Source of the DNA: an uncultured Thermoanaerobaculia bacterium
GTDB taxonomy: Bacteria; Acidobacteriota; Thermoanaerobaculia; Multivoradales; Multivoraceae
Length of the DNA: 64,000 bases
Assembly: GCA_951812325.1 (NCBI GenBank)
Contig: OX638294.1
Span: 2,272,859 to 2,336,858, forward strand
Direction: 5' to 3'
Shown: positions 18,999 through 28,511 of the stretch, piece by piece
Numbering within the stretch: the stretch's first letter is position 1
How the letters are laid out: each line of letters begins with the position of its first letter
Translations under genes and position numbers: made by a program
The notes under the pieces: model-generated
The model's database searches: none
What the model was told of the DNA's origin: nothing
The model's input: the letters and a program-made list of their open reading frames with translations, nothing else

Positions 18999-20219
18999 AT
19001 GGTCGTTAACCAACGCAGAACAATCGGTGCGCCGGTTTCCCTGCGCGGCGGCCGGCGGGGACGCGCGGTCCGCGTCTGGATCGGCTCCCGCTCCGACTCC
19101 GCGCGGCGAGGGCCCTCGAGGCCGCCGGGAGCCTGGCCCAGGAGCTCCCCACGTCGGCGCAGCCGGTGTTCTGCGCTGCTGCTCGTCGTTGCGCTCGGCC
19201 CGGGCCTCGCGGCGGGTCAGTCCGCCGAACGGTGCACGCCTGCGGGCGCGAACCCGCCGATGCCGCGCAGCGCCAGCGCCTACGCCGCGATGTGCGAGCC
19301 GCACCTGGGCATCGCGCCCACCGTCGACTGCAGCCAGGGCGCGCGCATCCCCATCCGGCAGGACGGGAACGAGATCTTCGAAGATCCGGGGCTCCACGCC
19401 TGCGACGACGGCAGCCTCCAGATCGGCGACTGCATGCCGGGGTCGAGCCTCCAGCGCTACGAGGGCAGGAACACCGACGGAACGCCGCGTCCCGAGGTCG
19501 TGTGGGTGAGCTTCTGCCGCCACGACGGGCGTGACGACGTCTTCAACGTCGACATCGGCGACTCGGTCCAGATGATCGGCTACAACCGTGAGTCAGGCGC
19601 CACCTGCTTCTTCGAGTCCGGCGACAACAGCCCCTGGACCTTTGTCGGCGAGAACAACCGCCTGCTCGGGGTACTGCCGGGCCCGGACGACCCGGACTTC
19701 GACGACGCGTACATGCCCGCCGGCAACATCCAGTGCGTCCGCTGCCACCAGGCGGACCCGTTCATCCACAACCCGTGGATCAAGTCGGCACGGCTTCCCG
19801 AGAACCCGCGCCAGCCCGTGGTCCCCGTCCTGCCCGGTCCGAACCCGCCCTACTACGTCGTGGGGGCGCCGGACTGGGACATGCGGACGATCCACATGGA
19901 GGGCAACGGCTGCCTCGGCTGCCACCGAATGGCCATGGAGACGCTGGAGGAGTTCACCGGCGACTTCTGGGACCCGAACGACCACATGCCGCCGCACGAT
20001 CCGGGCTCACTGGCGGCGGACCTCGAGGCGCTGGAGCAGTGCTGGGCCGACGGGCCGGAGAACACGCCCGGTTGCGAGTGGGTCGTGCCGCCGGCTGGCG
20101 AATGCGTCGGGGGCGTCGTGGGGGCGGAGTACCCGCATGCGGCCGAGGGCTTCAATCGCGGGGCCGGGAGCGCGCCGCACAGCTCGGGCAAGCGCTGGAT
20201 GACGCCGCGCGAGAAGTAG
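18999..20219 (+). CDS. secreted protein with two c-type heme-binding motifs
   Basis: About 406 residues from ATG 18999. An unusually long basic N-terminus (about 57 residues, rich in Arg) precedes a hydrophobic export segment (ALLLVVALGPGLAAGQSA). The mature part has two CxxCH motifs, CVRCH (246-250) and CLGCH (305-309), so it may bind two hemes in the periplasm. Many other cysteines (for example 79, 99, 111, 135, 145) suggest disulfides. I do not recognise the rest. The long N-terminus suggests either a Tat-like leader or a start that is too early; no in-frame start with a good RBS lies nearer. It is 20 nt downstream of the dioxygenase gene. Confidence 0.7.
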   Translation: MVVNQRRTIGAPVSLRGGRRGRAVRVWIGSRSDSARRGPSRPPGAWPRSSPRRRSRCSALLLVVALGPGLAAGQSAERCTPAGANPPMPRSASAYAAMCEPHLGIAPTVDCSQGARIPIRQDGNEIFEDPGLHACDDGSLQIGDCMPGSSLQRYEGRNTDGTPRPEVVWVSFCRHDGRDDVFNVDIGDSVQMIGYNRESGATCFFESGDNSPWTFVGENNRLLGVLPGPDDPDFDDAYMPAGNIQCVRCHQADPFIHNPWIKSARLPENPRQPVVPVLPGPNPPYYVVGAPDWDMRTIHMEGNGCLGCHRMAMETLEEFTGDFWDPNDHMPPHDPGSLAADLEALEQCWADGPENTPGCEWVVPPAGECVGGVVGAEYPHAAEGFNRGAGSAPHSSGKRWMTPREK

Positions 20220-20306
20220 CGCTACTCGGCTGTGCTTTGCGGCGGCCGGGCGGAAGCGCAGCGGGGAGCAAGCGCTGGACGACGCCGCGCGAGAAGTAGC
20301 GCTACT
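20188..20306 (+). repeat. 80-bp-offset direct repeat at convergent gene ends
   Basis: About 39 bp (GCAAGCGCTGGAT/C and onward through GCGCGAGAAGTAGCGCTACT) occur at 20188-20226 and again at 20268-20306 with one substitution. The first copy encodes the last residues and stop of the CxxCH protein. The second copy contains the stop of the convergent CRTAC1 gene on the minus strand. It looks like a local duplication of the convergent junction. Confidence 0.85.
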
Positions 20307-22038
20307 GCTCCACGACCAGCAACTCGTCGGCCGCCACGTTCTCCCGCGCCGTCGTCGACCCGTCGGGCCAGGTCACCACGACCGAGTCCACCGCGCCGGC
20401 GTCACCGAGGCCGAAGTGCTGGCGGAAGTCGTCCTGGGACAGGTAGCTCGTGCCGCTGCGAATGTTGCGGAGCTGGCGATGTTCGCCCGTCGTGACCTGG
20501 ATCACCGCGCCGATCGCGTCGGTGTTCTTGCCGGCGCCGACAAGCCGCACCTGCAGCCAGTGGCCGCCGCCGGCCTCGTTCTTCAGCACCATCGGTGAAC
20601 CGTCGAGGTCGTTGACAACCACATCCACGCGGCCATCGTTGTCGAGGTCGCCTATCGCCAGGCCGCGGCTCACCCGCTCCTCCAGGAAGGCCGGGCCGGC
20701 TCGGTCGGCGAGTTCCTCGAACGTGCCGTCGCCCAGGTTGCGGTAGAGCAGCTTGCGCTGGCGGTAGGGCGCCGAGGCGCCGAGCTTGGCGCCGTCGAGC
20801 TGGGGATAGACGTGACCATTGACAACCACCAGGTCTTCCCGGCCGTCGTTGTCGTAGTCGAAGAAGCCCGTGCCCCAGCCGACGTAGGGAAGGCTCGACG
20901 GCGCGGTTCTCGTTCGGAACGAGACGTCGGTCAGGAAGTCGCGCTCGTTCCGGTAGAAGGCGTTGTACTCCTCGGCGAAGTTGGAGACGAACAGGCTCAG
21001 CCGGCCGCTGCCGTCGTAGTCGCCCACCGCGACTCCCATGCCGCCCTGCTCGGCGCCGTCCTCGCTCACCGCGACTCCCATGAAGAACCCCGACTCCTCG
21101 AACGTCCCGTCCTTCCGGTTCAGGTAGAGGTAGTTGGGAGTCGAGTCGTTGGCGACGTAGAGATCGAGCCAACCGTCGGCGTCGACATCGACCCAGGCGA
21201 CGCCCAGGCCGAAGTAGCCCTCGGGATCGTGAACCCCGGCCGCCTCGCCGACCTCGGTGAAGCTGCCGCCTTCCTCCTGGCGGAACAGCAGGTCGGAGGT
21301 GCCCGGCAGGCCGCGTGGACCGCACTGGACGGAGATGCCCCGATACTCGCAGGTCTTGTCCTTGCCGAATTCCGGCAGGTTTCCGAGGTCGAACTCGACG
21401 TAGCGGCTCACGAACAGGTCGAGATCGCCGTCCCGGTCGTAGTCGGCGAAGCCGCAGCCGACCGACCAGCCCGAGGCCGCGACACCCAGATCGACCGCCA
21501 CATCGGTGAACGCGCCCTCGCCCGAGTTCCGGTAGAGCCGATTCCGACCGACCCCGGTGATGTAGAGGTCCTGCCAGCCGTCGCCGTCGAAGTCGGCAAC
21601 GCACAGACCCATGCCCCAGCCGGGGTGGGCCACGCCGGCCTCGGCGGCGACGTCGCGAAACGTGCCGTCGCCCAGGTTGCGGTAGAGAGCGCTCGACGCC
21701 GATTCCGGCTGGTTCGCGGTGTCCACGGTGAGCGAGTTGACGAAGTAGATGTCGAGCCGGCCGTCGCGGTTGTAGTCGAAGAGCCCGACCCCGCCGCTCA
21801 TCGACTCGACGATGTACTTCTTCTCGGGCGCCGAGTTGTGGCTGAACGCGATGCCGGCAGCCTCGGTGATCTCCCGGAACAGCGGCGTTCCGTCATCCCG
21901 CGCCGCCAACGCCGGCGGCAGCGCCGCCAGCAGTGCACCGGCGAGAACCGCCAGCCACCGAAACGAAGCTGTTGCCGGCCGCGCCCCTTGCCCCCGCCAG
22001 CCGAGATGCGCCTCCCGGCGAGTTCGGCCGCAACTCAA
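20302..22038 (-). CDS. CRTAC1/ASPIC-UnbV family protein with FG-GAP/VCBS repeats
   Basis: Exported 578-residue beta-propeller protein. A signal region (residues about 25-46, LAVLAGALLAALPPALA) precedes many FG-GAP repeats of the form DYNRDGRLDIYFVN, DFDGDGWQDLYITG, DYDRDGDLDLFVSR and DLDNDGRVDVVVND. These bind Ca2+ through their Asp clusters. The C-terminus carries the ASPIC/UnbV domain (RLVGAGKNTDAIGAVIQVTTG, then DSVVVTWPDGSTT). Such proteins are abundant in Acidobacteriota and Planctomycetes, typically with TPR partners; the function is unknown. It overlaps the upstream TPR gene by 4 nt (ATGA) and ends the four-gene minus-strand operon. Confidence 0.92.
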   Translation of the reverse strand: MSCGRTRREAHLGWRGQGARPATASFRWLAVLAGALLAALPPALAARDDGTPLFREITEAAGIAFSHNSAPEKKYIVESMSGGVGLFDYNRDGRLDIYFVNSLTVDTANQPESASSALYRNLGDGTFRDVAAEAGVAHPGWGMGLCVADFDGDGWQDLYITGVGRNRLYRNSGEGAFTDVAVDLGVAASGWSVGCGFADYDRDGDLDLFVSRYVEFDLGNLPEFGKDKTCEYRGISVQCGPRGLPGTSDLLFRQEEGGSFTEVGEAAGVHDPEGYFGLGVAWVDVDADGWLDLYVANDSTPNYLYLNRKDGTFEESGFFMGVAVSEDGAEQGGMGVAVGDYDGSGRLSLFVSNFAEEYNAFYRNERDFLTDVSFRTRTAPSSLPYVGWGTGFFDYDNDGREDLVVVNGHVYPQLDGAKLGASAPYRQRKLLYRNLGDGTFEELADRAGPAFLEERVSRGLAIGDLDNDGRVDVVVNDLDGSPMVLKNEAGGGHWLQVRLVGAGKNTDAIGAVIQVTTGEHRQLRNIRSGTSYLSQDDFRQHFGLGDAGAVDSVVVTWPDGSTTARENVAADELLVVEQ

Positions 22039-22928
22039 GGCTCTGTCCTCGAGCCCAGGGGCGGCTGGGTTCGCAGGCGCTGGACATGCTCTTCGACTGT
22101 CGCCTGAGTCTCCCGGGAAAGCCGCAGGTGACGCTCCGCGCCCTGGCGGTCGCCGAGTCGGGCCAAAGCGAGGCTGAGCTGGTAGTGCCCCTTGATCGAT
22201 TCGGGGTCGGCGGCGACCGCTCGGGTCAACGCCTCCCTCGCGTCCTCAAAGCGGCCCTCCTTCAGGCTGGTCATGCCGGACGTCAGAAGCGCGATCGGGT
22301 GGTCGGGATCGACTGCGAGGGCCCGGTCCGCGAGTCGGGAGGCTTCGGCCAGCATGCCGAGTCCCTCGGCGGTCTCGGACATGGCGGCCAACGCCTCGAC
22401 GTTGTCGGGCGCGAGCCGCAGGGCCGCGGCCAGCGCTTCCCGGGCCTCGTCGAACCGGTCCACCCGGTTGAGGGCCAGGCCGAGCGCGATGCGGGTCAGG
22501 GCACGACCCGGATCGAGGGCTGCCGCATCGCGGAGCGCCTCTGCCGCGTCCGCCATCTCGCCCACCTGCATGCGGGCGACACCGAGCAGGTAGGGGTACT
22601 CCGCCTCCCGCGGGTGCATTCGGGCCAGCGGCTCAAGCGCCAGGACCGCCTGGATCGGGTTGCCGTGGGCGAGCGAGAAGCGGGCGTACCCGTTGAGGAC
22701 CTCCTCGGAGTTGGGCGCCAGGCCAACGGCTTGGCCGAGCGCCGAGGCGGCGCCCTCGATGTCGTTCCGCGAAGCGAGCGTGCGCGACCGTTCGAGCAAC
22801 CCGCGGACCGACTCCGCCGGCTCCGCTTCGGACTGGGCACGGACACCAGCCGGCGCGAGCAGCAGCGAGAGCAGGGCCGCGCCGGCGAGGCGCCCCGCCT
22901 GCCCGCCGCTCCGAACCCGACGGCTCAT
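22035..22928 (-). CDS. secreted TPR-repeat protein
   Basis: From ATG 22928 a 297-residue protein with a classical signal peptide (MSRRVRSGGQAGRLAGAALL, then SLLLAPAGVRAQ) and about six to seven TPR units of the A..LG.A..L.P pattern (for example AASALGQAVGLAPNSEE and ALTRAVAADPESIKGHY). TPR arrays bind other proteins. GTG 23048 would give a GTGA overlap with the upstream gene and a GGGAAGG site, but it would put 40 extra residues before the signal peptide. Both starts are possible. It is sandwiched between a larger TPR protein and the CRTAC1 protein, which suggests one extracytoplasmic assembly. Confidence 0.85.
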   Translation of the reverse strand: MSRRVRSGGQAGRLAGAALLSLLLAPAGVRAQSEAEPAESVRGLLERSRTLASRNDIEGAASALGQAVGLAPNSEEVLNGYARFSLAHGNPIQAVLALEPLARMHPREAEYPYLLGVARMQVGEMADAAEALRDAAALDPGRALTRIALGLALNRVDRFDEAREALAAALRLAPDNVEALAAMSETAEGLGMLAEASRLADRALAVDPDHPIALLTSGMTSLKEGRFEDAREALTRAVAADPESIKGHYQLSLALARLGDRQGAERHLRLSRETQATVEEHVQRLRTQPPLGSRTEP

Positions 22929-23044
22929 CTTCCTCGGCGGCTGCCTGGAGGCACGAGCGGGCCATGTGGGACCGGCCAGCAACGATGCCGGACGGGGTGC
23001 ATGGCCGCGCAGACGCCGCGCGACCTCTGCAACGCGCCAGCAGT

Positions 23045-25390
23045 TCACTGTTCCGACCTTCCCTTCAGCAAGCGGAAGATCTCGAACTGCTCCCGCGCCT
23101 TCTCCCGGTTGCCGAGCTTCCGGTAGGCAAGACCGAGCTGGTTGCGGATGTTCGGGTCCTCCGGCGCCAGTTCGGCTGCCGCCAGCAACTGGGCCGCCGC
23201 TTCGCCGACCCGGCCCCCCTCCAGCAGGATCCTGCCGCGGAGATAGCGGGCGTCGGCAAAGTCGGGCTCCGCGTCGAGAACGAGGTCGAGCTCGCGCAGC
23301 GCGGCGACTGGCTGGTTGTCGAGCTCGAGGACGGTCGCCAGGACATGGCGCGACCGGTGATCGGCGGGATGGGAGGCCAGTTCGGCACGCAGGGCGGCGC
23401 CGGCCTCCTCAAGGCGCCCCTGACGGAGATAGATGTTGCCGAGCGTCGACTGCGCCTCGGCGACGTCGGGTCGAAGCTCGATCGCGCGCTCGAGGTGCTC
23501 CACGGCCGCCTCGAAATCGCCTTCCTGCGCCGCCGCCTGGCCGAGCAGCACGTTGAGCTCGGGCCACGCGGCGTGCTCGGCGAGCAGCCGGTCGAAGACG
23601 GGCTGCGCCTCGGCGGTCCGACCGCTCCGGACCAGAGCCAGACCGTAGGCGTACTGGAGCGAACGGTCGGCGGCGCGGGCCGGATCGGCAGCCAGAAGTT
23701 CAGCCGCCCGATCGTAGACCTCGGCGTTGAGCCAAGCCAGCGCGAGCAGCCGGCCGAGCGCCGGATCGTCGGGCTGCTGCTCCAGCGCCGCCGACAGCGG
23801 CAACGCGGCCTGCTCGAACTGCCCGGCGTTGAAACGGGCCACGCCCAGCGAGTACTGGACCCGCGGGAACGCCGGATCAACAGCAGCCGCCTGCTCGAAG
23901 TGATCGGCCGCCCTGGTGAAGCGCCGGGATTGCGTCGCCATCACACCGAGATTGAAGGATGCCCGCGCCAGGGCGGCGCGTACCGCCCCGAAGAGCCGCT
24001 CCCGACCTTCCCGCCCGAGACCGGACACCGCCGTCTCGCCGACACTGGCCGCGGCGAGGACCGCATCCCGCCCCTGGACCTCGCGGCCCGCGAGGTAGCT
24101 CGCGAGCCGGTCGCGGAGGCCCTCGGTCGAACTGGCGGAGTACATCTCGGCGGCCTCGAAGTACGGCTTCGCTTCGGCGCCGCGGCCAGACCGGCGCAGA
24201 GCCAGCGCGAGCTGATAGTGCACGCTTCCCATCTGGGACGCATTGAGCAGATCGGCCGGGCTGTCAGCGGCCAGGCCGACCGCCCTCTCCAGCGTGTCGG
24301 CCGCTTCCCGCGGACGGTCGAGGCCGAGCAGGGCCTGGCCCTGGAACAGGAGGGCGTCGAGCCGGACGACTTCCGGCCGCGCGGCCATCTCCAGCGGCGC
24401 CAGCGCCTCCTCGAAACGCCGTGCCGCGACCAGAGCCATTCCCAGGTACAGCGCGTTCACCGGCGCCTCCGGCGAAACGCGGCGTTCCTTCTCGAAGTTC
24501 TCGATCGCGGCCTCGACCGAAGCCAGGCCGTCGTCCAGGAGTTCAAGCAGGCCCAGGTGATAGTGCGCCCGCTGCAGCTTCGGGTCCTGCTGGAGCGCGC
24601 GTTCCAATGCCGCCCGTCCGTGGTCGTAACGGCCGAAGTCGCGGTAGGTCCTGCCGATGAGCACCCAGGTCTGGGGAATCGGGCGGTCTTCGGCCAGCTT
24701 CTCGAACAGCTCCGCAGCGGCATCCGGCCGGTCGAGGCGCAGGTAGCCGCTGGCGAGGGCGAACCGGGTCTCGAGATCCCCGGGCGATTCGACGACCGCC
24801 CGCTCCAGCTGCTGCACCGCCAACTCCGGTTTCCCGCCGGCGCTGAACGCCTGTGCGAGAAGCCGAACCGCGCGACCGTCGCCCGAGTGGCGCACGAGCA
24901 GGCGCCGGAGATGATTCGCCGCGCCATCGGGATCTCCGCCTTCGAGCGCGAGTTCGGCGAGGGCGAGCAGGGGACGCCGCGCCTCGAGGGCTGACACCAG
25001 GGCCCGCTCGTAGGCCGACTCCGCCTCGGCCGGGGCGCCGCCGGCCCGGTGCAGATCGCCGAGCAGCAGCCAGGCCTCGAGCAACGCCTCCCGGTACCAG
25101 CTCTCGGCCGCCTGCGGCTCGTCCCGGTGCAGCAGGTTCTCGGCCTCCGTCAGCGCGTGCTCCATCGCGGCGGCCGGTCCCCCGAAAGGGTCGGGCTGCG
25201 CCTGCGCCGGAGCCGTTTCCGGCAGCGCGGCAAGCAGGCAGCCTGCGGCGGCCGCAGCCAGGAAGTTCAAGGGCCGGTGGCGGCAGCGCCTGACAGAAGC
25301 CCTTCGTACGGCGCGACCCGCGCCACACGCAAACGTCTCCGGGCGCGAGCCGGCTGCGGTGACCGTTTCGATCGCCGCACCGTCCATCAC
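23045..25390 (-). CDS. large TPR-repeat protein
   Basis: 781 residues with a hydrophobic export segment at about 42-62 (FLAAAAAGCLLAALPETAPA), preceded by a long Arg-rich N-terminus, and then TPR units through nearly the whole length. Examples are ALERALQQDPKLQRAHYHLG, AADHFEQAAAVDPAFPRVQY and AVEHLERAIELRPDVAEAQS. It probably acts as a periplasmic scaffold. Its ATG overlaps the VWFA gene stop (ATGA), and its stop overlaps the GTG alternative of the next TPR gene. No catalytic motif is visible. A Cys in AAAGCLLAA may mark a lipobox, but the spacing is not convincing. Confidence 0.88.
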   Translation of the reverse strand: MMDGAAIETVTAAGSRPETFACGAGRAVRRASVRRCRHRPLNFLAAAAAGCLLAALPETAPAQAQPDPFGGPAAAMEHALTEAENLLHRDEPQAAESWYREALLEAWLLLGDLHRAGGAPAEAESAYERALVSALEARRPLLALAELALEGGDPDGAANHLRRLLVRHSGDGRAVRLLAQAFSAGGKPELAVQQLERAVVESPGDLETRFALASGYLRLDRPDAAAELFEKLAEDRPIPQTWVLIGRTYRDFGRYDHGRAALERALQQDPKLQRAHYHLGLLELLDDGLASVEAAIENFEKERRVSPEAPVNALYLGMALVAARRFEEALAPLEMAARPEVVRLDALLFQGQALLGLDRPREAADTLERAVGLAADSPADLLNASQMGSVHYQLALALRRSGRGAEAKPYFEAAEMYSASSTEGLRDRLASYLAGREVQGRDAVLAAASVGETAVSGLGREGRERLFGAVRAALARASFNLGVMATQSRRFTRAADHFEQAAAVDPAFPRVQYSLGVARFNAGQFEQAALPLSAALEQQPDDPALGRLLALAWLNAEVYDRAAELLAADPARAADRSLQYAYGLALVRSGRTAEAQPVFDRLLAEHAAWPELNVLLGQAAAQEGDFEAAVEHLERAIELRPDVAEAQSTLGNIYLRQGRLEEAGAALRAELASHPADHRSRHVLATVLELDNQPVAALRELDLVLDAEPDFADARYLRGRILLEGGRVGEAAAQLLAAAELAPEDPNIRNQLGLAYRKLGNREKAREQFEIFRLLKGRSEQ

Positions 25391-27159
25391 CGCCTGCCGT
25401 CCGGCTCGCCCACGGCCACAGTGGTCGAAACGAACGCGGTCTCGCGCGTCGCGTCGTCCCGTACGCCGACCGCCACCAGGTTGAGGCCGTCTGGAATCTC
25501 GATGTGGAAGACCAGGTCGAGGAGCCGCGTTTCGCGATCCGGGGGTGCTTCCACCAGGAAGGTCTTCTCGTCCCTGACGACTTTCGAGGTCGGAGCGTGG
25601 CGGCTGGCGACCTCCACCCGGATCTGCGCCATCTCCTTGTCCTCGAAGGGCAGGAACGCGACGCCCGCGGCCGGCACCATGACATGGAGCGGCAGCCGCC
25701 GCTTGCCGCCGCCGGCCGTGCGAACACGGCCCGCGCCCAGCCGGACACCGAGCGGATTGTCGACCAGGCCCAGGTACAGCGCGCCGTCGAGCTCCTCGCT
25801 CAGTCGCTGGTCGGAGCTCTTGTCCCGGTAGCCGCGACGGTGACGCACCTGCAGCTTCCTGCCCCGGACCCGTACGCGGATCTGGTGTTCACCGCGGTCG
25901 CCGCCATGCGGCGGGCGGTACGCGAGCGTGTAATAGCTCGCCATCTCATCCGCGATCTGCTCGAGTTCGCCGTCGAACTGGTTGCGGTTGAAGATGGCGC
26001 GGCCGCCCGTCTCGTCGGCGAGGACGGCCAGCCCGTCGCGTTCGGCCTCGCGGATCGAACTGTTGAACGGGTTCGCCCCCAGGAAGTCCACCGACGCCTG
26101 CTCCGCAGTACTGAGGAAGGTGGAACGCAGGCCGCTCGTCTGCAGCGCGTAGATCGTCACCCGGTTCGCGTTGGCGTGCCGCGTGAGCTCGTGAAAGCCG
26201 GAGGACAGCTCTTCAACGGGCGACAGCGAACGGAACCGGTCGCTGGCGGGGCACAGGCCGGTGATGAAGTCCTGCAGGTCGTAGCCCGGAGTCCGCTCCA
26301 GGGAATCGCTGATGTAGAGCAGGGTCTTGACCCCGGGCAACGCGGCCAGGAAGCGTGCGGCCGAGGTCAGATGGTCGAGCGTGGCCGAGATTCGGTCCCG
26401 GCTGGTCCGGGCGTAGCTCTGCACCTCGGGCAGGGCGTTGCGCATGAACATGGGACAGGGCTCCGGCTCGGTCGTCCGGCGGCTGCTACCCGCGGAGGCG
26501 AGCACTCTCGTGTCCTGCCAGAGCTGGTTCAACCTCTGCACCGCGAGCCGCTTCGCCTGCTGCGACTGGCCGCCCATGCCCGGCGACGCTTCGATGCGGG
26601 CGAGGGCCGCATCGAGATCCTCGCGACTGGAACCGAAGTAGGCCTCCGTGACCAGGTTACGGTCCTGCCGGAAGATGAGCACCCGCTCCGCGGGGAACTT
26701 CTCCTCGTCGAGAAACGCCCTCAGGTCCCCGATCGCCTGCTTGCGGCTGGCCGGACCGAGATGGAGTTCGTCAAAGTAGAGAACGAGATGCGCCGGTTCG
26801 GCGGCCGCCCCGCCCCCGGTCACGTCCGACGCGGCCGCCGGCTCACCGCCGTCTCCGCCAGGCCGGGCGGAAACGGCGCCCGTCACTTCGCTGAAGAAGT
26901 CGACCGTCACCGGCTTGCCGTCCTCGCGCACCTCGAAGTCCTCCGGACCCAGGCCGACGACCGGACGGCCCTGCCTGTCGCTTACCCAGACCTCGACGTT
27001 GACGAGCTGGACATCGACGACCTCGCTGAACGAGAGGCGTTCCGTGTCCTGCGCCCGGGCCCAAGGCGCCGCCGCGAGCACGGACACCGCCCCGAAGAAG
27101 ACCAGGGCGGCTCTCCGGCCTGTTGCTGCAACGCGATGCGAGTTTCCGGAAGTCACCAT
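25387..27159 (-). CDS. VWFA-related protein of the Acidobacteriota type
   Basis: 590-residue exported protein. A signal peptide (ALVFFGAVSVLAAAPWARAQ) is followed by a beta region with VDVQLVNVEVWVSDRQGRPV and GLGPEDFEVREDGKPVTV, the hallmark of the VWFA-related Acidobacterial domain. A VWA-like domain with LVLYFDELHLGP and TLLYISDSLERTPG comes next. The MIDAS motif DxSxS is degenerate (DSLERTP). The C-terminal third has beta strands with a YRPPHGGDRGEH loop. The family is characteristic of Acidobacteriota and Planctomycetes. It is first in the VWFA-TPR-TPR-CRTAC1 operon with 4-nt overlaps. The biochemical role is unknown. Confidence 0.9.
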   Translation of the reverse strand: MVTSGNSHRVAATGRRAALVFFGAVSVLAAAPWARAQDTERLSFSEVVDVQLVNVEVWVSDRQGRPVVGLGPEDFEVREDGKPVTVDFFSEVTGAVSARPGGDGGEPAAASDVTGGGAAAEPAHLVLYFDELHLGPASRKQAIGDLRAFLDEEKFPAERVLIFRQDRNLVTEAYFGSSREDLDAALARIEASPGMGGQSQQAKRLAVQRLNQLWQDTRVLASAGSSRRTTEPEPCPMFMRNALPEVQSYARTSRDRISATLDHLTSAARFLAALPGVKTLLYISDSLERTPGYDLQDFITGLCPASDRFRSLSPVEELSSGFHELTRHANANRVTIYALQTSGLRSTFLSTAEQASVDFLGANPFNSSIREAERDGLAVLADETGGRAIFNRNQFDGELEQIADEMASYYTLAYRPPHGGDRGEHQIRVRVRGRKLQVRHRRGYRDKSSDQRLSEELDGALYLGLVDNPLGVRLGAGRVRTAGGGKRRLPLHVMVPAAGVAFLPFEDKEMAQIRVEVASRHAPTSKVVRDEKTFLVEAPPDRETRLLDLVFHIEIPDGLNLVAVGVRDDATRETAFVSTTVAVGEPDGRR

Positions 27160-27248
27160 GTCAGTCTACTTTCGCCGTCAGGCAGGTTGTGATCGGGTCG
27201 ACACGGCCGCGGCCGCCCGACCGGCACGGCCGAGTGCTGCCGGCGCGT

Positions 27249-28511
27249 TCACGGTGCACGTCCGGACATGAGCGAGGAGCTTCCCGGCGTACCGGGTCCG
27301 TGTCCGGCGGCCCCGCCGACCTGGCGGAGCACGCCGAAGAGCAGGGCGAGGAGAACCAGCCCCGCGATCGGCGCGACGAAACCGGCAGCCAGTCCGTCCG
27401 CGTCACCGGCAAGCCGTCCGGTGAGCCAGGGCAGAGTCGCGCCGCCGCAACCGGCCAGAGCAAACACCCAGCCGGTGCTCCGGGAACGGGTCGCGGCGGT
27501 CAGATTGGCGAGAAACGAAACGGTAAGCGGGAAGAGCGGCGCGAGACCCGCGCCGGCGGCAATGGCCGACACCGCCACGCCGGCCTGCGAGCCGCTGGTC
27601 AGCAGGCCCAGCAGGCCGGCGCCCGCGAGCGCGATGCCGGCGCTGTAGAGAGCGGGTTCGGACATCCGGCGCAACAACAGCGGCGCTGCCGCGCGGCCGG
27701 CCAGCAGCGCGGCCCAGAAGCCCGATCCGATCCAGAACGACGTGGCTGAGCGCAGGGGCTGGAACTGGTCGGCCAGGCTGACCAGCCAGCCGCCGACCGA
27801 ATTCTCGATGCCGACGTAGAGGAACATGATCGCCGCGATCAGGACGAGTCCGGAAGCACGAACGACGACTTCCCGGGCGCCGCGTCCACGCGCCGCGCCT
27901 CGCCCCCCGCCGGTCGGCGCGGAGGTCCCGGAAGCGGCCCCGCCGGCGCCCGCCTCCACGCCGCCCGGCACCCGGAGCAGCGACAGCAGCACGAGGCCCG
28001 CGGCCGCCGCCAGGGCCAGGAGCACCGCGTCGCTCGACATGCCCTGTGGTCGAACGGCGAACAGGAGCGGGCAGAAGACCGCGCCCGCGCCCCAGACCAG
28101 GTTGAGCGACGAAAGCGCCGCCCCCCTGCGCGCAGGCTGCGAGTGGGCGATCCGGAGATTCGTCGCCGGGATCGCGAGTCCCAGCCCCAGACCGACGGCC
28201 GCCGTCGGCGCCAGCGCCTGCGGCCAGCCCGCGAGCGACAGCGCCCCCAGGCCCAGCGCGATCAGCAGGTAGCCGAGCGACAGGCTCAGGCCCAGCCGAT
28301 AGCTGGAGAGAAGGGCGCCCACCGCGCTGGAGAGGAACTGGACGACGAAGAGAGACCGGAGCTCGGACGGCGGCAGGCGCCATTCGCGCGACAGCTCGGG
28401 GAGCAGAGGGCCCAGGAGCACCGTGACCGCGCCCGTGATCAGGAATCCCGCGTAGAGCGGCAGCCAGCCAGGCGTGGCGCGAACCAGGTCACGGCCCCGT
28501 GGTTCAGGCAT
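27249..28511 (-). CDS. MFS transporter
   Basis: 420-residue membrane protein with about 12 hydrophobic segments (for example LPLYAGFLITGAVTVLLGPL, YLLIALGLGALSLAGW and LVLIAAIMFLYVGIENSVGG). The phrase YVGIENSVGGWLVS resembles FucP/BsC-like sugar or polyol MFS proteins. A central Gly/Ala/Arg-rich cytoplasmic loop separates the two halves. It overlaps the lacI-type gene by 8 nt, so the regulator and transporter are co-transcribed. The locus context (TonB receptor, GH3 glucosidase, SSS symporter) points to a sugar substrate. The exact substrate cannot be read from the sequence. Confidence 0.88.
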   Translation of the reverse strand: MPEPRGRDLVRATPGWLPLYAGFLITGAVTVLLGPLLPELSREWRLPPSELRSLFVVQFLSSAVGALLSSYRLGLSLSLGYLLIALGLGALSLAGWPQALAPTAAVGLGLGLAIPATNLRIAHSQPARRGAALSSLNLVWGAGAVFCPLLFAVRPQGMSSDAVLLALAAAAGLVLLSLLRVPGGVEAGAGGAASGTSAPTGGGRGAARGRGAREVVVRASGLVLIAAIMFLYVGIENSVGGWLVSLADQFQPLRSATSFWIGSGFWAALLAGRAAAPLLLRRMSEPALYSAGIALAGAGLLGLLTSGSQAGVAVSAIAAGAGLAPLFPLTVSFLANLTAATRSRSTGWVFALAGCGGATLPWLTGRLAGDADGLAAGFVAPIAGLVLLALLFGVLRQVGGAAGHGPGTPGSSSLMSGRAP

